64,000 bases of DNA from Polynucleobacter arcticus (GTDB lineage Bacteria > Pseudomonadota > Gammaproteobacteria > Burkholderiales > Burkholderiaceae): positions 124,001 to 188,000 of the forward strand of contig NZ_CP028940.1 in the NCBI RefSeq assembly GCF_013307205.1, given 5' to 3'. Under the pieces are notes generated by a model. That model searched no databases, was not told where the DNA came from, and was given only the letters and a program-made list of their open reading frames with translations. Shown here piece after piece: positions 9,372 to 19,293 of this stretch. The number at the start of each line of letters is the position of its first letter. Position 1 is the stretch's first letter. The translations under genes and the position numbers were made by a program.

Positions 9372-10524
9372 GATTTCTATATCCAAATTAAAAAGTCGCG
9401 AGCAAATCGCGCGAATGCTTGTATGCAGTGTATTCGTTATAGCCATTACCAGCCTATTGACGGCTTGTTCAACCCCTTCCACTCGTGGGTCTGGCTACCG
9501 CTCTAGTAGCATCGCTCCAAGCTCCTACACCTCACCAATCGCCAGCTTTAGATCGGTGTCATGGCAAGACTTGCCTGGTTGGCAGGAGGATGATTTAAGT
9601 CAGGCTTGGCCCTCTTGGCTCAAGAGTTGTGATGCACTACGTAAACGTAATAGTGAGATTAACTGGCGCCAGGTATGTTCTCAGGCTTCAGCGATTTCTG
9701 GTCGTGATAAGCAAGCGATTCGCCAGTATTTTGAGGGGAATTTTCAGGCCTATGAGGTACGCAACAGCGCTACAGGCAATGAATCCGGCCTCATTACGGG
9801 CTATTACGAACCCGTCATGAACGGTTCCCAGACCCGGAAATCTACTTACACTGTTCCTTTATATGGTATTCCGAGTGTATGGAGAAACTCAAAACCTAAT
9901 CCGGCACCGACACGCGCAGAGTTAATGAGCTCTGGAGTATTGAGGGGTTCTGAGCTTGCCTGGGTACAAGATCCCGTTGCCGCAGCCTTTATGCAAATCC
10001 AGGGTTCTGGAAAGATTCGACTTGAGGATGGCCGCGTTTTGCGTTTAGGTTACGCCGGCACCAATGATCAGCCATTCAAGTCCTTTGCTCAGTGGTTATT
10101 AGATCGCAAAGAAATTACTCGCGGCGAGGCAACAATGCAAGGTATATCTGCTTGGGCCAAGCGTAATCCTGGACGGATTGAGGAGATGCTTAACGCCAAT
10201 CCTCGCTTTGTGTTCTTTAAAGAGTTGCCTAGCAATGTCAGCGCCGATCTTGGCCCTAATGGCGCTTTGGGAGTTCCGTTAACAGCCGAGCGAAGTATTG
10301 CGATCGATTTAAAAGCAATGCCCTTGGGTGCCCCAGTATTTTTGAGCACGACCAGGCCTTTGAGTAGCCAAGTCTTACAAAAATTGGTAATGGCTCAGGA
10401 TACGGGTAAAGCCATTGTTGGTGGTGTGCGAGCAGATTACTATTGGGGATCAGGAGACTCTGCTGGAGAATTGGCGGGACGCATGAAGCAAGATGGCAAG
10501 ATGTGGTTATTACTACCGCGCTGA
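9370..10524 (+). CDS. mltA: Membrane-bound lytic murein transglycosylase A
   Basis: Outer-membrane lipoprotein that cleaves peptidoglycan glycan strands to give 1,6-anhydro ends. Seen: a lipoprotein signal with a basic N-region and the lipobox LLTAC (Cys near residue 32), the MltA domain with GLITGYYEPVMNGS and GSGKIRLEDG, and the C-terminal 3D domain with MAQDTGKAIVGGVRADYYWG holding the catalytic aspartate region. I chose the ATG at 9370 (384 aa) because it gives a normal signal peptide; another ATG at 9340 and a non-ATG start further up are possible. The AmpD-like protein at 63315 would process its products. Confidence 0.92.
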   Translation: MISISKLKSREQIARMLVCSVFVIAITSLLTACSTPSTRGSGYRSSSIAPSSYTSPIASFRSVSWQDLPGWQEDDLSQAWPSWLKSCDALRKRNSEINWRQVCSQASAISGRDKQAIRQYFEGNFQAYEVRNSATGNESGLITGYYEPVMNGSQTRKSTYTVPLYGIPSVWRNSKPNPAPTRAELMSSGVLRGSELAWVQDPVAAAFMQIQGSGKIRLEDGRVLRLGYAGTNDQPFKSFAQWLLDRKEITRGEATMQGISAWAKRNPGRIEEMLNANPRFVFFKELPSNVSADLGPNGALGVPLTAERSIAIDLKAMPLGAPVFLSTTRPLSSQVLQKLVMAQDTGKAIVGGVRADYYWGSGDSAGELAGRMKQDGKMWLLLPR

Positions 10525-10549
10525 GCGAATGAATTTTTGAAAGAGATTG

Positions 10550-11326
10550 ATGACTTACAACACTATATTGACAGAGGTAGATGGCAAAGTGGCCGTCATT
10601 ACCCTTAATCGCCCTCAAGTACTCAATGCTCTGAACGACGAGTTGATGGATGAATTAGGTACGGCTTTATTAGGTTTTGATGCTAATGACAATATCGGCT
10701 GCATCATTATTACGGGCAGTGACAAAGCCTTTGCCGCAGGCGCTGATATCGCAACCATGGCCAAGTATGGATTTGGTGATGTGTATCGAGGCGACTTTAT
10801 TTCACGCAACTGGGAAGAGATAAAAAAAGTGCGTAAACCCGTGATTGCTGCAGTATCTGGCTACGCCCTTGGCGGCGGCTGTGAATTAGCGATGATGTGC
10901 GACACCATCATGGCAGCCGATAGCGCCAAGTTTGCCCAGCCAGAGGTGAAGTTGGGAATTGTTCCTGGTGCTGGCGGTACGCAGCGTTTGCCGCGTGCAG
11001 TCTCAAAAGCAAAAGCAATGGACTTGGCCTTAACTGGTCGCATGATGGATGCTGCCGAAGCGGAGCGCTCCGGCTTAGTTGCCCGAATTTTTCCTCAATC
11101 AGACTTGTTGAAAGAAGTTAAAGCAATTGCTAAAACCATTGCCGATATGCCCTTGCTAACTGCAATGATGGTGAAGGAAGCAATCAATGCTGCCTACGAA
11201 ACTACGCTATCGGAAGGTATTCATTTTGAGCGCCGCTTGTTTCATGCTTGCTTTGCTACTAATGATCAAAAAGAGGGTATGGCCGCATTTATCGAAAAGC
11301 GCGCGGCTAAATTTACGAACTCGTAA
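10550..11326 (+). CDS. Enoyl-CoA hydratase/isomerase
   Basis: Crotonase-fold enzyme of 258 aa that most likely hydrates 2-enoyl-CoA in fatty acid or related degradation. Both catalytic glutamates are present: in [11 protein letters not shown] (near residue 113) and in [20 protein letters not shown] (near residue 133). The oxyanion-hole motif AFAAGADI is at about residue 63. The ATG at 10550 has AAAGAG nine bases before it. The best match is the short-chain type (PaaF/EchA/FadB1-like), but substrate cannot be told from sequence. It stands between mltA and the convergent amidohydrolase with no other beta-oxidation gene nearby. Confidence 0.92.
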   Translation: MTYNTILTEVDGKVAVITLNRPQVLNALNDELMDELGTALLGFDANDNIGCIIITGSDKAFAAGADIATMAKYGFGDVYRGDFISRNWEEIKKVRKPVIAAVSGYALGGGCELAMMCDTIMAADSAKFAQPEVKLGIVPGAGGTQRLPRAVSKAKAMDLALTGRMMDAAEAERSGLVARIFPQSDLLKEVKAIAKTIADMPLLTAMMVKEAINAAYETTLSEGIHFERRLFHACFATNDQKEGMAAFIEKRAAKFTNS

Positions 11327-11351
11327 AAAATTTCAGCAACAAAAGTTGAGT

Positions 11352-12545
11352 TTATTTTTCTAAGTAGCGTTGAGCAAGCTTGACCCAGTAGCTCACGCCA
11401 ACAGGAATTAATGCATCGTTGAAGTCATAGGATGGGTTATGAAGATGGCATGGACCCATGCCGTGACCTACAGCACGGTGATCACCGTCGCCGTTACCTA
11501 AGAAAACATAGCAACCTGGTTTCTCAAGCAGCATAAATGCAAAGTCCTCAGCCCCCATAGTAGGATCAATCGACGTGTTGACGTTTTGAGACCCGACCAA
11601 CTCTTTCATTACTCCACTCGCGAATTCCACTTCATCCCCATGATTGATCAGCGGTGGGTAGTTGCGAGAAAAACGCACTTCGGCTTGACAGTCAAATGCG
11701 CTAGCCAAGTTATGCGAGATTTCTTTTAGGCGCTGCTCGATTAAATCTAAAACTTCTAAGGTAAACGTGCGAACTGTTCCACCAATAAAAGCGCTATCTG
11801 GAATGACGTTACTTGTCTCACCCGCATGAAATTGAGTCACCGACAAAACAGCCGCATCTACTGGGCGCTTATTTCGAGTAATGATGCTTTGCAGGGCTTG
11901 AACAACTTGGGCGCCCGCTAAAACAGGATCGGCACTGTTGTGTGGCAAGGCAGCATGACCCCCTTTACCGCGAATCGTAATTTCAAAGGTATTGCTTGAG
12001 GCCATCATGGGGCCGGAGGTGACCCCGAAGTGACCCTCCGCAAGACCGGGCCAGTTGTGTAAGCCAAAAACCGCATCACAAGGAAACTGTTTAAAAAGTC
12101 CATCGTTAATCATTTCTTTCGCGCCAGCACCACCTTCTTCAGCAGGCTGAAAAATGAAAATCACTGAACCAGCAAAGTCTCGATGATTGGATAAGTATTG
12201 AGCTGCACCCAAGAGCATCGCAGTGTGGCCATCATGGCCACAGGCATGCATCTTTCCTGCATTCTTTGAAGTGTGCTCAAAGGTATTGTGTTCTTGTAGT
12301 GGCAGGGCATCCATGTCGGCACGCAGTCCAACCATCTTCCCTGGACCAAGGTCGCCATCGAGCTTGCCTACGACGCCGGTTTTACCCATTCCGCGATAAA
12401 CCGTGATTCCCCAGCTTGAAAGCGCTTCTGCAACAAGATCGGAGGTACGTTTCTCTTCAAAGCGCAATTCAGGATGCGCATGAATATTGCGGCGAATCTC
12501 TTGTATGGCCGATGCGGAGTCAATGATTTCTGGAAGTAATCGCAT
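11352..12545 (-). CDS. M20-family amidohydrolase (hippurate hydrolase-like)
   Basis: Metal-dependent amidohydrolase of the M20D peptidase family, which removes acyl groups from amino acids or similar amides. Metal-binding motifs are seen in order: GLRADMDALPLQEH, MHACGHDGHTAMLLG near residue 103, IFQPAEEGGAGA, and the C-terminal TMGAEDFAF. At 397 aa it matches family length, with a dimerisation domain in the middle (GGHAALPHNSADPV). Annotated relatives include hippurate hydrolase and N-acyl-L-amino acid hydrolase; the true substrate is not known. It is followed by bioD upstream on the same strand with 19 bp between, but no functional link to biotin is evident. Confidence 0.92.
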   Translation of the reverse strand: MRLLPEIIDSASAIQEIRRNIHAHPELRFEEKRTSDLVAEALSSWGITVYRGMGKTGVVGKLDGDLGPGKMVGLRADMDALPLQEHNTFEHTSKNAGKMHACGHDGHTAMLLGAAQYLSNHRDFAGSVIFIFQPAEEGGAGAKEMINDGLFKQFPCDAVFGLHNWPGLAEGHFGVTSGPMMASSNTFEITIRGKGGHAALPHNSADPVLAGAQVVQALQSIITRNKRPVDAAVLSVTQFHAGETSNVIPDSAFIGGTVRTFTLEVLDLIEQRLKEISHNLASAFDCQAEVRFSRNYPPLINHGDEVEFASGVMKELVGSQNVNTSIDPTMGAEDFAFMLLEKPGCYVFLGNGDGDHRAVGHGMGPCHLHNPSYDFNDALIPVGVSYWVKLAQRYLEK

Positions 12546-12564
12546 AGCTTTATCTTATCTGAAT

Positions 12565-13287
12565 TTACTCAGGTAGCCTTATATGCTCTGCAGCAAAACG
12601 CAGTGCCTCAATGGAGTAGGGGGCATTATCCGGCTTATTGAGCTGTGCCGGAAGACTGGGAATAGAGCCTAAAAAAGGGGCAAAAATGCGATCTTTTAGG
12701 GTTTGAATATTTTCTTCTAAAAGAGGCATTTCATTGGAAAGTGTATTGGCTACCCAGCCAACAATGGTTAATTGACGTGACTGAATGGCTTCACAAGTGA
12801 GTAGGGCGTGATTAATGCAACCTAGGCGCATACCAACCACTAGGATGACGGGTAAATCCATGGCCTGTGCCACGTCCCCCAGATCCTCTTGCTCAGTGAG
12901 GGGAACCAAAAATCCACCAGCGCCTTCAACCACCACCGCATCAAACGCTGCGGTTAATGCTTTGAATTCATCCAAGATGATGGTGGCATCTAAATGCACA
13001 CCATTTTTTTGTGCAACGAGATGTGGGGCCGCCGCTTGCCCTAAAACAAAAGGACAAAGACTTTGTTCGTCAGAATTCAATCCTGAAGCAAGGCGTAATG
13101 TTTCGAGGTCTTCATTCCGTTCTTTGCCGCTTGCGTCAATATAGGTTCCAGCGACTACGGGTTTGAAGCCGACTGCTTTGATACCGGTTTCTCTCAGTTT
13201 GAGAATGAATGCACCGCTGGCTAAAGTCTTTCCAACTTCAGTATCAGTGCCCGTGATAAAAAAACTAGTAGGTGCGTTTGGGGTCAT
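12565..13287 (-). CDS. bioD: Dethiobiotin synthetase BioD
   Basis: ATP-dependent carboxylase/cyclase that converts 7,8-diaminopelargonate to dethiobiotin. The P-loop FITGTDTEVGKTLASG is at residues 10–25, with KPVVAGTY and VVEGAGGFLVPL further on, all typical of BioD. The 240-aa length is normal. Its ATG overlaps the bioF stop as ATGA, so translation is coupled. It is the last gene of bioA–bioF–bioD. Confidence 0.95.
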   Translation of the reverse strand: MTPNAPTSFFITGTDTEVGKTLASGAFILKLRETGIKAVGFKPVVAGTYIDASGKERNEDLETLRLASGLNSDEQSLCPFVLGQAAAPHLVAQKNGVHLDATIILDEFKALTAAFDAVVVEGAGGFLVPLTEQEDLGDVAQAMDLPVILVVGMRLGCINHALLTCEAIQSRQLTIVGWVANTLSNEMPLLEENIQTLKDRIFAPFLGSIPSLPAQLNKPDNAPYSIEALRFAAEHIRLPE

Positions 13288-14513
13288 GATGCCCCTTGAA
13301 TTGTCTGCTCAATCATCTTTAATGTCTGTATCAGTTCCCGCAAGTCATCAACGCTGTGATTTGCAGAAAAAGTAATACGTAGACGAGCGCTGCCAACTGG
13401 GACGGTAGGTGGGCGGATTGCTGGGATCCAATAGCCTGCTTCATCCAATAATTTGGCTGCAGCTAATGCATCAGCGTTGCTACCCATAATGACTGGTTGT
13501 ATTGGGGTGGATGAAGGCGTTTTTTCCCAGCTTGAGAAAGTCATTTCATCACGCCAAATTTGGATCAGCTGATGTAATTGTTTACGTCGGGCAACACCTT
13601 CGTCGCCCTCAATCAGTTCAAGACTTGTTAGTAGCGTGTGTGCAATTGCCGGCGGTGTTGCTGTACTGTAAATATAGGGACGACCTTTTTGAATGAGCCA
13701 TTCAATAAAATGAGCCTCTGCACAAATAAATGCACCGCTGACACCAGCCGCCTTACCGAGCGTACCGATATAAATTATTCTTTCTGAATGCACACTCGCT
13801 TGCTCCAAAATGCCATGGCCGTGTTCACCAAGAACCCCAAATCCATGGGCATCATCCACCATCAAAAGTGCATCGTAGTGTTCTGCGATATGAAGTAATT
13901 TCTCTACGGGTGCAATATCACCATCCATGCTGAACACGCCATCGATCACAATCAATTTAAGTGGATGGGTGTCTTGCTGCAATTTATTTTCAAGCGAGAT
14001 GAGATCATGGTGATCAAATAAACTCACCTTGGCTTTGGTTTGCGCACTTGCTAGACGCACACCGTCAATTAAAGATGCGTGATTGAGTTTGGCCGAATAG
14101 ATACTGGCTTCACCCTGCTCTGCAAGTCGAACTAGGCCGGTGATCGCACTCATGTTAGCAAGATAGCCCGTACTAAAAAACAAGGCCCGCGCATTTGGAA
14201 TATGTTTACCCTCAAAAGAGGCTAACTTTTTTTCAAGAAAATCATGTGCAATGCTATGACCACTAATTAAGTGGGATGCACCGCTTCCAACCCCATAGAG
14301 TTTTGCGCCCTTCGCAATCTCAGCAATCAATTTTGGGTGGTTTGCAAGACCCAAGTAGTCATTGCTACAAAAGGCCTTAAGCTCTCTCTGGCCAACGCTC
14401 GCCTTGGTATCGCAGGGCGACTCCGTGATGCGCAGTTTACGTCTCAGCAGTTGCGCATCCAACTCAGCAACCTGCTGCACAGCCATATTGAGGGCGCTAA
14501 AATTTTTGCTCAT
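13284..14513 (-). CDS. bioF: 8-amino-7-oxononanoate synthase BioF
   Basis: PLP enzyme joining pimeloyl thioester and alanine in biotin synthesis. Seen: FCSNDYLGLANHP, GSGASHLISGHS, the VDDAHGFGVLGEHGHG aspartate/histidine region, and the PLP-lysine region YIGTLGKAAGVSGAFI with Lys near residue 254. Length 409 aa is slightly long because of an N-terminal extension of about 25 residues. It overlaps bioA upstream (ATGA) and bioD downstream (ATGA). The pimeloyl-making genes bioC and bioH are not in this window. Confidence 0.95.
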   Translation of the reverse strand: MSKNFSALNMAVQQVAELDAQLLRRKLRITESPCDTKASVGQRELKAFCSNDYLGLANHPKLIAEIAKGAKLYGVGSGASHLISGHSIAHDFLEKKLASFEGKHIPNARALFFSTGYLANMSAITGLVRLAEQGEASIYSAKLNHASLIDGVRLASAQTKAKVSLFDHHDLISLENKLQQDTHPLKLIVIDGVFSMDGDIAPVEKLLHIAEHYDALLMVDDAHGFGVLGEHGHGILEQASVHSERIIYIGTLGKAAGVSGAFICAEAHFIEWLIQKGRPYIYSTATPPAIAHTLLTSLELIEGDEGVARRKQLHQLIQIWRDEMTFSSWEKTPSSTPIQPVIMGSNADALAAAKLLDEAGYWIPAIRPPTVPVGSARLRITFSANHSVDDLRELIQTLKMIEQTIQGAS

Positions 14514-15856
14514 ACAAGTGCTCGATTTAAAGCACGCTGTACAGCGGCACCCATTTGTATTGTTTCCTCAGCAGAAAGAATATATGGCGGCATTACATAA
14601 ATCGTATGACCAATGGGTCTAATCAGGATGCCTTCTTTGAGACTAGCTGAAAACATCTCTCGTGAAAAAGTAGCGGGACTCTTAAGTGCCTCTAGTTTGA
14701 TATCAAATGCCAGGATCATGCCTTGTTGTCGCCAATGCTCAATACGCACATCTTCTTTTGCCCAAGAAAATGCTTTTGCAAGATCATGACTACGTTCAAC
14801 ATTGTTTGTAAGTACAGCTTCAGTTACAAAAATTTCTAGGCAGGCAAGGGCTGCAGCACAAGCTAGGGGATTGCCGGTATAGGAATGGGAGTGCAAGAAT
14901 CCTTGTTGTGCTTGATCGCCATAAAATGCCTGATAAATTTTGTCAGTGGTCATGGAGAGTGATAAAGGGAGATACCCACCACTAATACCCTTAGACAATG
15001 TTAAAAAATCTGGCCAAATTCCTGCATGTTCACAAGCAAAAAATTTTCCAGAGCGACCGCATCCAACGGCAATCTCATCCGCAATCAGATGGATGTTGTA
15101 GTGATCACAAAGTGATCGCACTAGGCGGAGATATTCTGGTGAGTACATTGCCATCCGGCCAGCACATTGAACAAGTGGTTCAATAATGATGGCAGCAATG
15201 TGTTGATGTTCTACTTCCAATAAGGATTCCAATGTCTTGGCAGCTTTCCTAGCGACATCATCAGGGCTTTCACCAGGCTGTGCTTTTCTTGAGTCGGGTG
15301 AAGGGGCGGTATAGACATCTTGCAATAGTGATCCATAGGCTTCACGGAAGATCGCAACATCAGTCACAGCGAGCGCGCCTAGGGTTTCACCGTGATAACC
15401 ATTTTCTAGGCAGACAAATTTTTTCTTTTGAGGCTGATTATTCAATCGCCAGAAGTGGTGACTCATCTTCAGTGCAATTTCTACTGCAGACGCGCCATCA
15501 GATGCGTAAAACACATGACCTAAATTCCCATGGGTTAAGGCCGATAGTTTTTCTGAAAGCTCCACGACAGGCGGATGAGTAAACCCAGCGAGCATGACGT
15601 GCTCAATTTTTTCAAGCTGATTGCTAATCGCTTGATTAATGCGGGGGTTAGAGTGACCGAATAGATTGGTCCACCAAGAGCTAATGCAATCTAGTAGAGC
15701 GTTTCCTTGGTCATCAAAGAGCCAAGCGCCCTTACCTTTAGTAATGGCAATTAATGGCATTGACTCGTGATGCTTCATCTGAGTGCAGGGATGCCAAACG
15801 GCATCTAGGCTACGATCAACCAGGGAGGTTTGATTTGGATCAGAAATAAGCTTCAT
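14510..15856 (-). CDS. bioA: Adenosylmethionine-8-amino-7-oxononanoate aminotransferase BioA
   Basis: Class III PLP aminotransferase that uses S-adenosylmethionine as amino donor to make 7,8-diaminopelargonate. Seen: VWHPCTQMKHHE at the N-terminus, the SSWWTNLFGHSNP substrate segment, FYASDGASAVEIALKM, LIADEIAVGCGRSG with the PLP aspartate, and LSKGISGGYLPLS with the PLP lysine near residue 289. The length of 448 aa is normal. It heads the bioAFD unit and is divergent from bioB, 89 bp away. Confidence 0.96.
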   Translation of the reverse strand: MKLISDPNQTSLVDRSLDAVWHPCTQMKHHESMPLIAITKGKGAWLFDDQGNALLDCISSWWTNLFGHSNPRINQAISNQLEKIEHVMLAGFTHPPVVELSEKLSALTHGNLGHVFYASDGASAVEIALKMSHHFWRLNNQPQKKKFVCLENGYHGETLGALAVTDVAIFREAYGSLLQDVYTAPSPDSRKAQPGESPDDVARKAAKTLESLLEVEHQHIAAIIIEPLVQCAGRMAMYSPEYLRLVRSLCDHYNIHLIADEIAVGCGRSGKFFACEHAGIWPDFLTLSKGISGGYLPLSLSMTTDKIYQAFYGDQAQQGFLHSHSYTGNPLACAAALACLEIFVTEAVLTNNVERSHDLAKAFSWAKEDVRIEHWRQQGMILAFDIKLEALKSPATFSREMFSASLKEGILIRPIGHTIYVMPPYILSAEETIQMGAAVQRALNRALV

Positions 15857-15945
15857 GTTTAGTATTTGACCACTAGTTTTTCCTAATTTAAGTCTGTATC
15901 TGTTATGTTTATGTCTTGAATTGATCTATTTTCTGGAATTCGACC

Positions 15946-16983
15946 ATGCAGGCCACCCAAACAGCTGAAAAACCCCTCACCCAAGTGAAATCCCAAAAGG
16001 ATTTACATAAAGAAGTCGATGCATCAGGCGCTTGGTCAGTGGCCCAAGTTGAGGCTTTGTTTGCTCTCCCATTGAGTGATTTGATGTTCAAAGCGCAAGA
16101 GACTCATCGTGCCTATTTTCCCGATGGTGATGTGGAATTGGCAACCTTGTTATCCATCAAAACTGGTGGTTGCCCAGAGGACTGCAGCTACTGTCCGCAG
16201 GCTGCCCGCTATGACACCGATGTCAAAGCGAATAAGTTAATGGACTTAGAGGAAGTGCTTGAGGCGGCTAAAGCGGCAAAAGCAGCTGGATCTAACCGTT
16301 TCTGTATGGGCGCCGCTTGGCGGGAGCCTAAAGACAGAGATATTGAAAAAGTGACTGCCATGATCAAGGGTGTAAAGGCTTTGGGCCTTGAAACCTGCGC
16401 CACTCTGGGCATGCTGGAAGCGAACCAGGCCCAAGCTCTGCAAGAGGCAGGTTTGGACTTCTATAACCACAATTTGGATACTAGCGAGGACTTCTATCGC
16501 TCGGTGATCTCGACCCGAGGTTATCAAGACCGGTTGGATACGATTTCTAATGTGCGTGCCGCAGGTATGTCAGTGTGTTGTGGCGGTATTGTCGGGATGG
16601 GTGAATCACGCGAGCAACGCGCAGCATTTTTAGCCCGTCTAGCCAACTTAAGTCCTTACCCAGAATCGGTTCCTATTAATCATCTCGTGCCTGTGGCTGG
16701 GACCCCGTTGGCTGACCAGAAGCCTCTGGACCCACTGGAATTTGTGAGAACTATTGCGGTAGCCCGCATTACTATGCCGCGTGCACGCGTACGTTTATCG
16801 GCTGGTCGACAGGAGCTCGGAAGAGCAGTTCAGGCAATGTGTTTTCAAGCGGGTGCCAACTCCATTTTTTATGGTGAGCAACTACTCACTACCGCCAATC
16901 CTGAGGCGGAGCAAGACCGCGAGCTTTTGGCTGAGTTGGGATTAAAAACCAAGCAGAGCCATAAAGCCGAAGTTTTAATCTAG
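15946..16983 (+). CDS. bioB: Biotin synthase BioB
   Basis: Radical SAM enzyme inserting sulfur into dethiobiotin. The radical SAM cluster motif is CPEDCSYC at about residues 71–78, followed by PQAARYDTD, and family blocks such as [22 protein letters not shown] and RVRLSAGRQ are present; the auxiliary [2Fe-2S] cysteine/arginine positions are kept. It is 345 aa, with about 25 extra N-terminal residues compared with short forms. The start ATG has a weak GGA nine bases before. It is divergent from bioAFD; the 89-bp gap should hold both promoters, but I see no recognisable BirA operator there. Confidence 0.97.
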   Translation: MQATQTAEKPLTQVKSQKDLHKEVDASGAWSVAQVEALFALPLSDLMFKAQETHRAYFPDGDVELATLLSIKTGGCPEDCSYCPQAARYDTDVKANKLMDLEEVLEAAKAAKAAGSNRFCMGAAWREPKDRDIEKVTAMIKGVKALGLETCATLGMLEANQAQALQEAGLDFYNHNLDTSEDFYRSVISTRGYQDRLDTISNVRAAGMSVCCGGIVGMGESREQRAAFLARLANLSPYPESVPINHLVPVAGTPLADQKPLDPLEFVRTIAVARITMPRARVRLSAGRQELGRAVQAMCFQAGANSIFYGEQLLTTANPEAEQDRELLAELGLKTKQSHKAEVLI

Positions 16984-16998
16984 GCTATTGGGGGTCAA

Positions 16999-17628
16999 AT
17001 GGCGTTGATAGATCGCTTCATTATGGAGTTTGATACGGCACTACGCTCTGTAGTTGGAGGTGCCCATGCTCATCGTCCCATGCCGGGATTGGAGGCTCAG
17101 TTAGCTAGTCTATTGGATGCCAAAGAGCGGGAACACGCTGCTGGATTAATGCGCGTCAATCATGTCGGTGAAGTGTGTGCTCAAGCCCTCTATCAAGCCC
17201 AGAAATTAGTCGCACGTAACCCTGAGATTCGGCAGATGTTGGATCACTCTGCTCAAGAAGAAATGGATCATTTAGCTTGGTGCGAAACGCGACTTCAAGA
17301 GCTCGGCTCGCACACCAGTTATTTCAACCCAATTTGGTATGCAGGATCCTTTGCGATTGGCTTGGCTGCTGGCTTAGCGGGCGATAAATGGAGTCTCGGA
17401 TTCGTTGCTGAAACTGAAAAACAGGTGGAAAATCACTTAGAGAGCCACCTCAAAGAATTGCCTGTAGACGATCAGCGCTCGCGGGCCATTGTCGATCGAA
17501 TGCGTATCGATGAAATTGAGCATGGGCAGGCTGCAATTTCTGCTGGTGGAGCGGTATTACCAGAGCCGATTCAGAAGTTCATGCAGGCAATGTCAAAAGT
17601 AATGACAACAACTGCCTACAAAATCTAG
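16999..17628 (+). CDS. coq7: 3-demethoxyubiquinol 3-hydroxylase Coq7 (UbiF-type, di-iron)
   Basis: Di-iron carboxylate hydroxylase performing the last ring hydroxylation of ubiquinone, bound peripherally to the membrane. Ligand motifs are visible: [56 protein letters not shown] and [12 protein letters not shown]. At 209 aa it has the normal proteobacterial size. It follows bioB by 15 bp on the same strand, probably sharing its transcript. Together with the UbiH-family gene at 691 and ispB it covers several ubiquinone steps. Confidence 0.95.
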   Translation: MALIDRFIMEFDTALRSVVGGAHAHRPMPGLEAQLASLLDAKEREHAAGLMRVNHVGEVCAQALYQAQKLVARNPEIRQMLDHSAQEEMDHLAWCETRLQELGSHTSYFNPIWYAGSFAIGLAAGLAGDKWSLGFVAETEKQVENHLESHLKELPVDDQRSRAIVDRMRIDEIEHGQAAISAGGAVLPEPIQKFMQAMSKVMTTTAYKI

Positions 17629-17842
17629 TTCTAAATTAATCTTTGGGGTAATTTTATTTAGAATACTGTTCATTAACACAGTATATTTATTGATTATTAG
17701 GCTTAATAGCTAAGATCTATTCTTAAGTATATTTTCCAAGCCATTGTTTCAAGTAGCATTTTTATTACCACTATTTTCTCAACACATCACGCTAAGTGTT
17801 TGTAATTGCTAGGGAATTTCCCAAAAAATTACCCAAAAACAC

Positions 17843-17871
17843 TTGACCCTCTTACTGCGATCCTCTAAAGT
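17843..17871 (+). promoter_or_regulatory. Candidate sigma-70 promoter of the dcw cluster
   Basis: TTGACC (17843–17848), a 17-bp spacer, and TAAAGT (17866–17871). The predicted start near 17878 lies inside the MraZ-box repeats, so bound MraZ would block RNA polymerase. The rest of the 270-bp gap after coq7 is AT-rich and holds nothing else I can name. Confidence 0.6.
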
Positions 17872-17895
17872 GGGAGGAAGTGTGAAAAAGTGGGG
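17870..17895 (+). promoter_or_regulatory. MraZ boxes (three 10-bp-spaced GTG(G/T)G repeats)
   Basis: Three direct repeats GTGGGA (17870), GTGTGA (17880) and GTGGGG (17890) spaced exactly 10 bp, one helical turn. This is the known MraZ operator design for autorepression of the dcw operon. The middle copy departs from consensus at one base. The set overlaps the −10 element and the third repeat doubles as the likely ribosome binding site of mraZ. Confidence 0.85.
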
Positions 17896-17901
17896 TAAAT
17901 G

Positions 17902-18330
17902 GTGTTTCAAGGTGCGTCAGCTCTCAATTTAGATGCAAAAGGCCGCATGTCTGTGCCGGCAAAGCATCGTGACGCCTTGTTAGTTCAAGGTGAGGGTCGA
18001 ATTACGCTCACAAAACACCCGGATGGATGCCTTCTGTTATTCCCTCGCCCTGAATGGGAAACTTTCCGCTCTCGTGTTGCACAACTTCCCATGGATGCCC
18101 ATTGGTGGCGTCGAATCTTCCTCGGTAATGCGGCGGAAGTCGATTTGGATAGCGCCGGAAGAATTTTAGTCAGCCCAGAGTTGCGATCAGCTGCGGGCAT
18201 TGAAAAAGAAGTGATGCTGCTCGGCATGGGTAGTCATCTGGAGTTGTGGGATGCCGCTACTTATGCTGCAAAAGAACAGGCTGCCATTGCACAAGGTATG
18301 CCTGAAGCCCTGAAGCAATTTAATTTTTGA
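17902..18330 (+). CDS. mraZ: Transcriptional regulator MraZ
   Basis: AbrB-fold DNA-binding protein that forms a ring and represses the division/cell-wall operon from repeats just upstream. Two SpoVT/AbrB-like halves are seen: [22 protein letters not shown] and [19 protein letters not shown]. The family usually begins MF(R/Q)GA, so the GTG at 17902 fits better than the ATG at 17899, and the GGGG at 17892–17895 is then six bases upstream; the difference is one residue (142 versus 143 aa). It is followed by rsmH after 12 bp. Confidence 0.94.
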   Translation: MFQGASALNLDAKGRMSVPAKHRDALLVQGEGRITLTKHPDGCLLLFPRPEWETFRSRVAQLPMDAHWWRRIFLGNAAEVDLDSAGRILVSPELRSAAGIEKEVMLLGMGSHLELWDAATYAAKEQAAIAQGMPEALKQFNF

Positions 18331-18342
18331 TGACGGGGTGCC

Positions 18343-19293
18343 ATGAACATAACTCATCGCCCAGTATTGCTGGCCGAGGCGGTGACGGCGCTGATCAGTG
18401 GTCCACGTATTGCATCTCCCGCAGCGTCAAAAAATCTACTCTTGATCGACGGAACATTTGGTCGGGGTGGTCACACTCAAGCACTGCTTGCAAGACTTCC
18501 CTCCGATGCTCGAATGATTTCCTTCGACAAGGATTTGGATGCGATCGCAGTAGCGGAAAGCATCAGCGATCCACGACTGCATATCGTGCACGACAGTTTT
18601 GCGCAGATGGATCAGTACGCCGAGCCAGAATCAGTCGACGGCATTTTGCTGGATCTTGGAATCAGTTCCCCGCAGGTGGACGAAGCACATCGTGGTTTTT
18701 CATTTCGCAAGGATGGTCCGCTCGATATGCGGATGAATACGGATCACGGATTGACAGCAGCAGAATGGTTGGAACAAGCGTCCCAAGAGGAGATCACTCG
18801 CGTGATTAAGACTTATGGCGAAGAGCGTTTTGCATATCAGATTGCTAAAGCAATTGTGGCCAAGCGAGAAGAGGGGCTGTCGCCAAAAACTACTTTGCAA
18901 TTAGCAAGCTTGGTAGCTAGTGTGGTTCGTACAAGAGAGGTGGGACAGGATCCTGCTACAAGAACTTTTCAGGCGCTGCGTATTTTCATCAACCGTGAGC
19001 TAGATGATCTCGAGCTCGGATTAAAAGCAGCGCTGAGCTTGTTAAAGCCGGGCGCCCGCTTGGCAGTAATTAGCTTCCATTCGCTAGAGGATCGCAACGT
19101 GAAGCAGTTTCTGCAGTCACATGCCAAGGTTGCAGTGCCGCGTGGCTTGCCCGTGCGCGATAGAGATCTACCGCAAAGTGCTTTAGAAATTATTGGGCGC
19201 ATTAAACCTAGTGATGAAGAGGTTCGAGAGAATCCTCGTGCTCGTTCAGCCATCATGCGTGTTGCAGAAAAGCGGATAGGGTCGATAAGTTGA
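18343..19293 (+). CDS. rsmH: 16S rRNA (cytosine1402-N4)-methyltransferase RsmH (MraW)
   Basis: SAM-dependent methylase of C1402 in 16S rRNA. Seen: [10 protein letters not shown] at the N-terminus, the SAM loop [14 protein letters not shown] near residue 36, [22 protein letters not shown] and [17 protein letters not shown] near residue 240. At 316 aa it is normal, with a short insertion (about residues 17–31) before the SAM loop. It is the second gene of the dcw cluster and overlaps ftsL by 4 nt. Confidence 0.96.
   Translation: MNITHRPVLLAEAVTALISGPRIASPAASKNLLLIDGTFGRGGHTQALLARLPSDARMISFDKDLDAIAVAESISDPRLHIVHDSFAQMDQYAEPESVDGILLDLGISSPQVDEAHRGFSFRKDGPLDMRMNTDHGLTAAEWLEQASQEEITRVIKTYGEERFAYQIAKAIVAKREEGLSPKTTLQLASLVASVVRTREVGQDPATRTFQALRIFINRELDDLELGLKAALSLLKPGARLAVISFHSLEDRNVKQFLQSHAKVAVPRGLPVRDRDLPQSALEIIGRIKPSDEEVRENPRARSAIMRVAEKRIGSIS

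Noticed and set aside
9372..9482. Upstream part of the minus-strand frame at 9258–9482
   Set aside because: It is opposite to the mltA signal peptide coding sequence and has no membrane or domain pattern; only the last 37 codons look protein-like.
15857..15945. Biotin (BirA-type) operator between bioA and bioB
   Set aside because: No long inverted repeat of the BirA type is visible in the 89-bp gap; promoter hexamers there are too weak to call.
17629..17664. AT-rich inverted repeat TTCTAAAT…ATTTAGAA after coq7
   Set aside because: Stem is made of A/T pairs with a long loop; weak as a terminator and likely by chance in an AT-rich gap.
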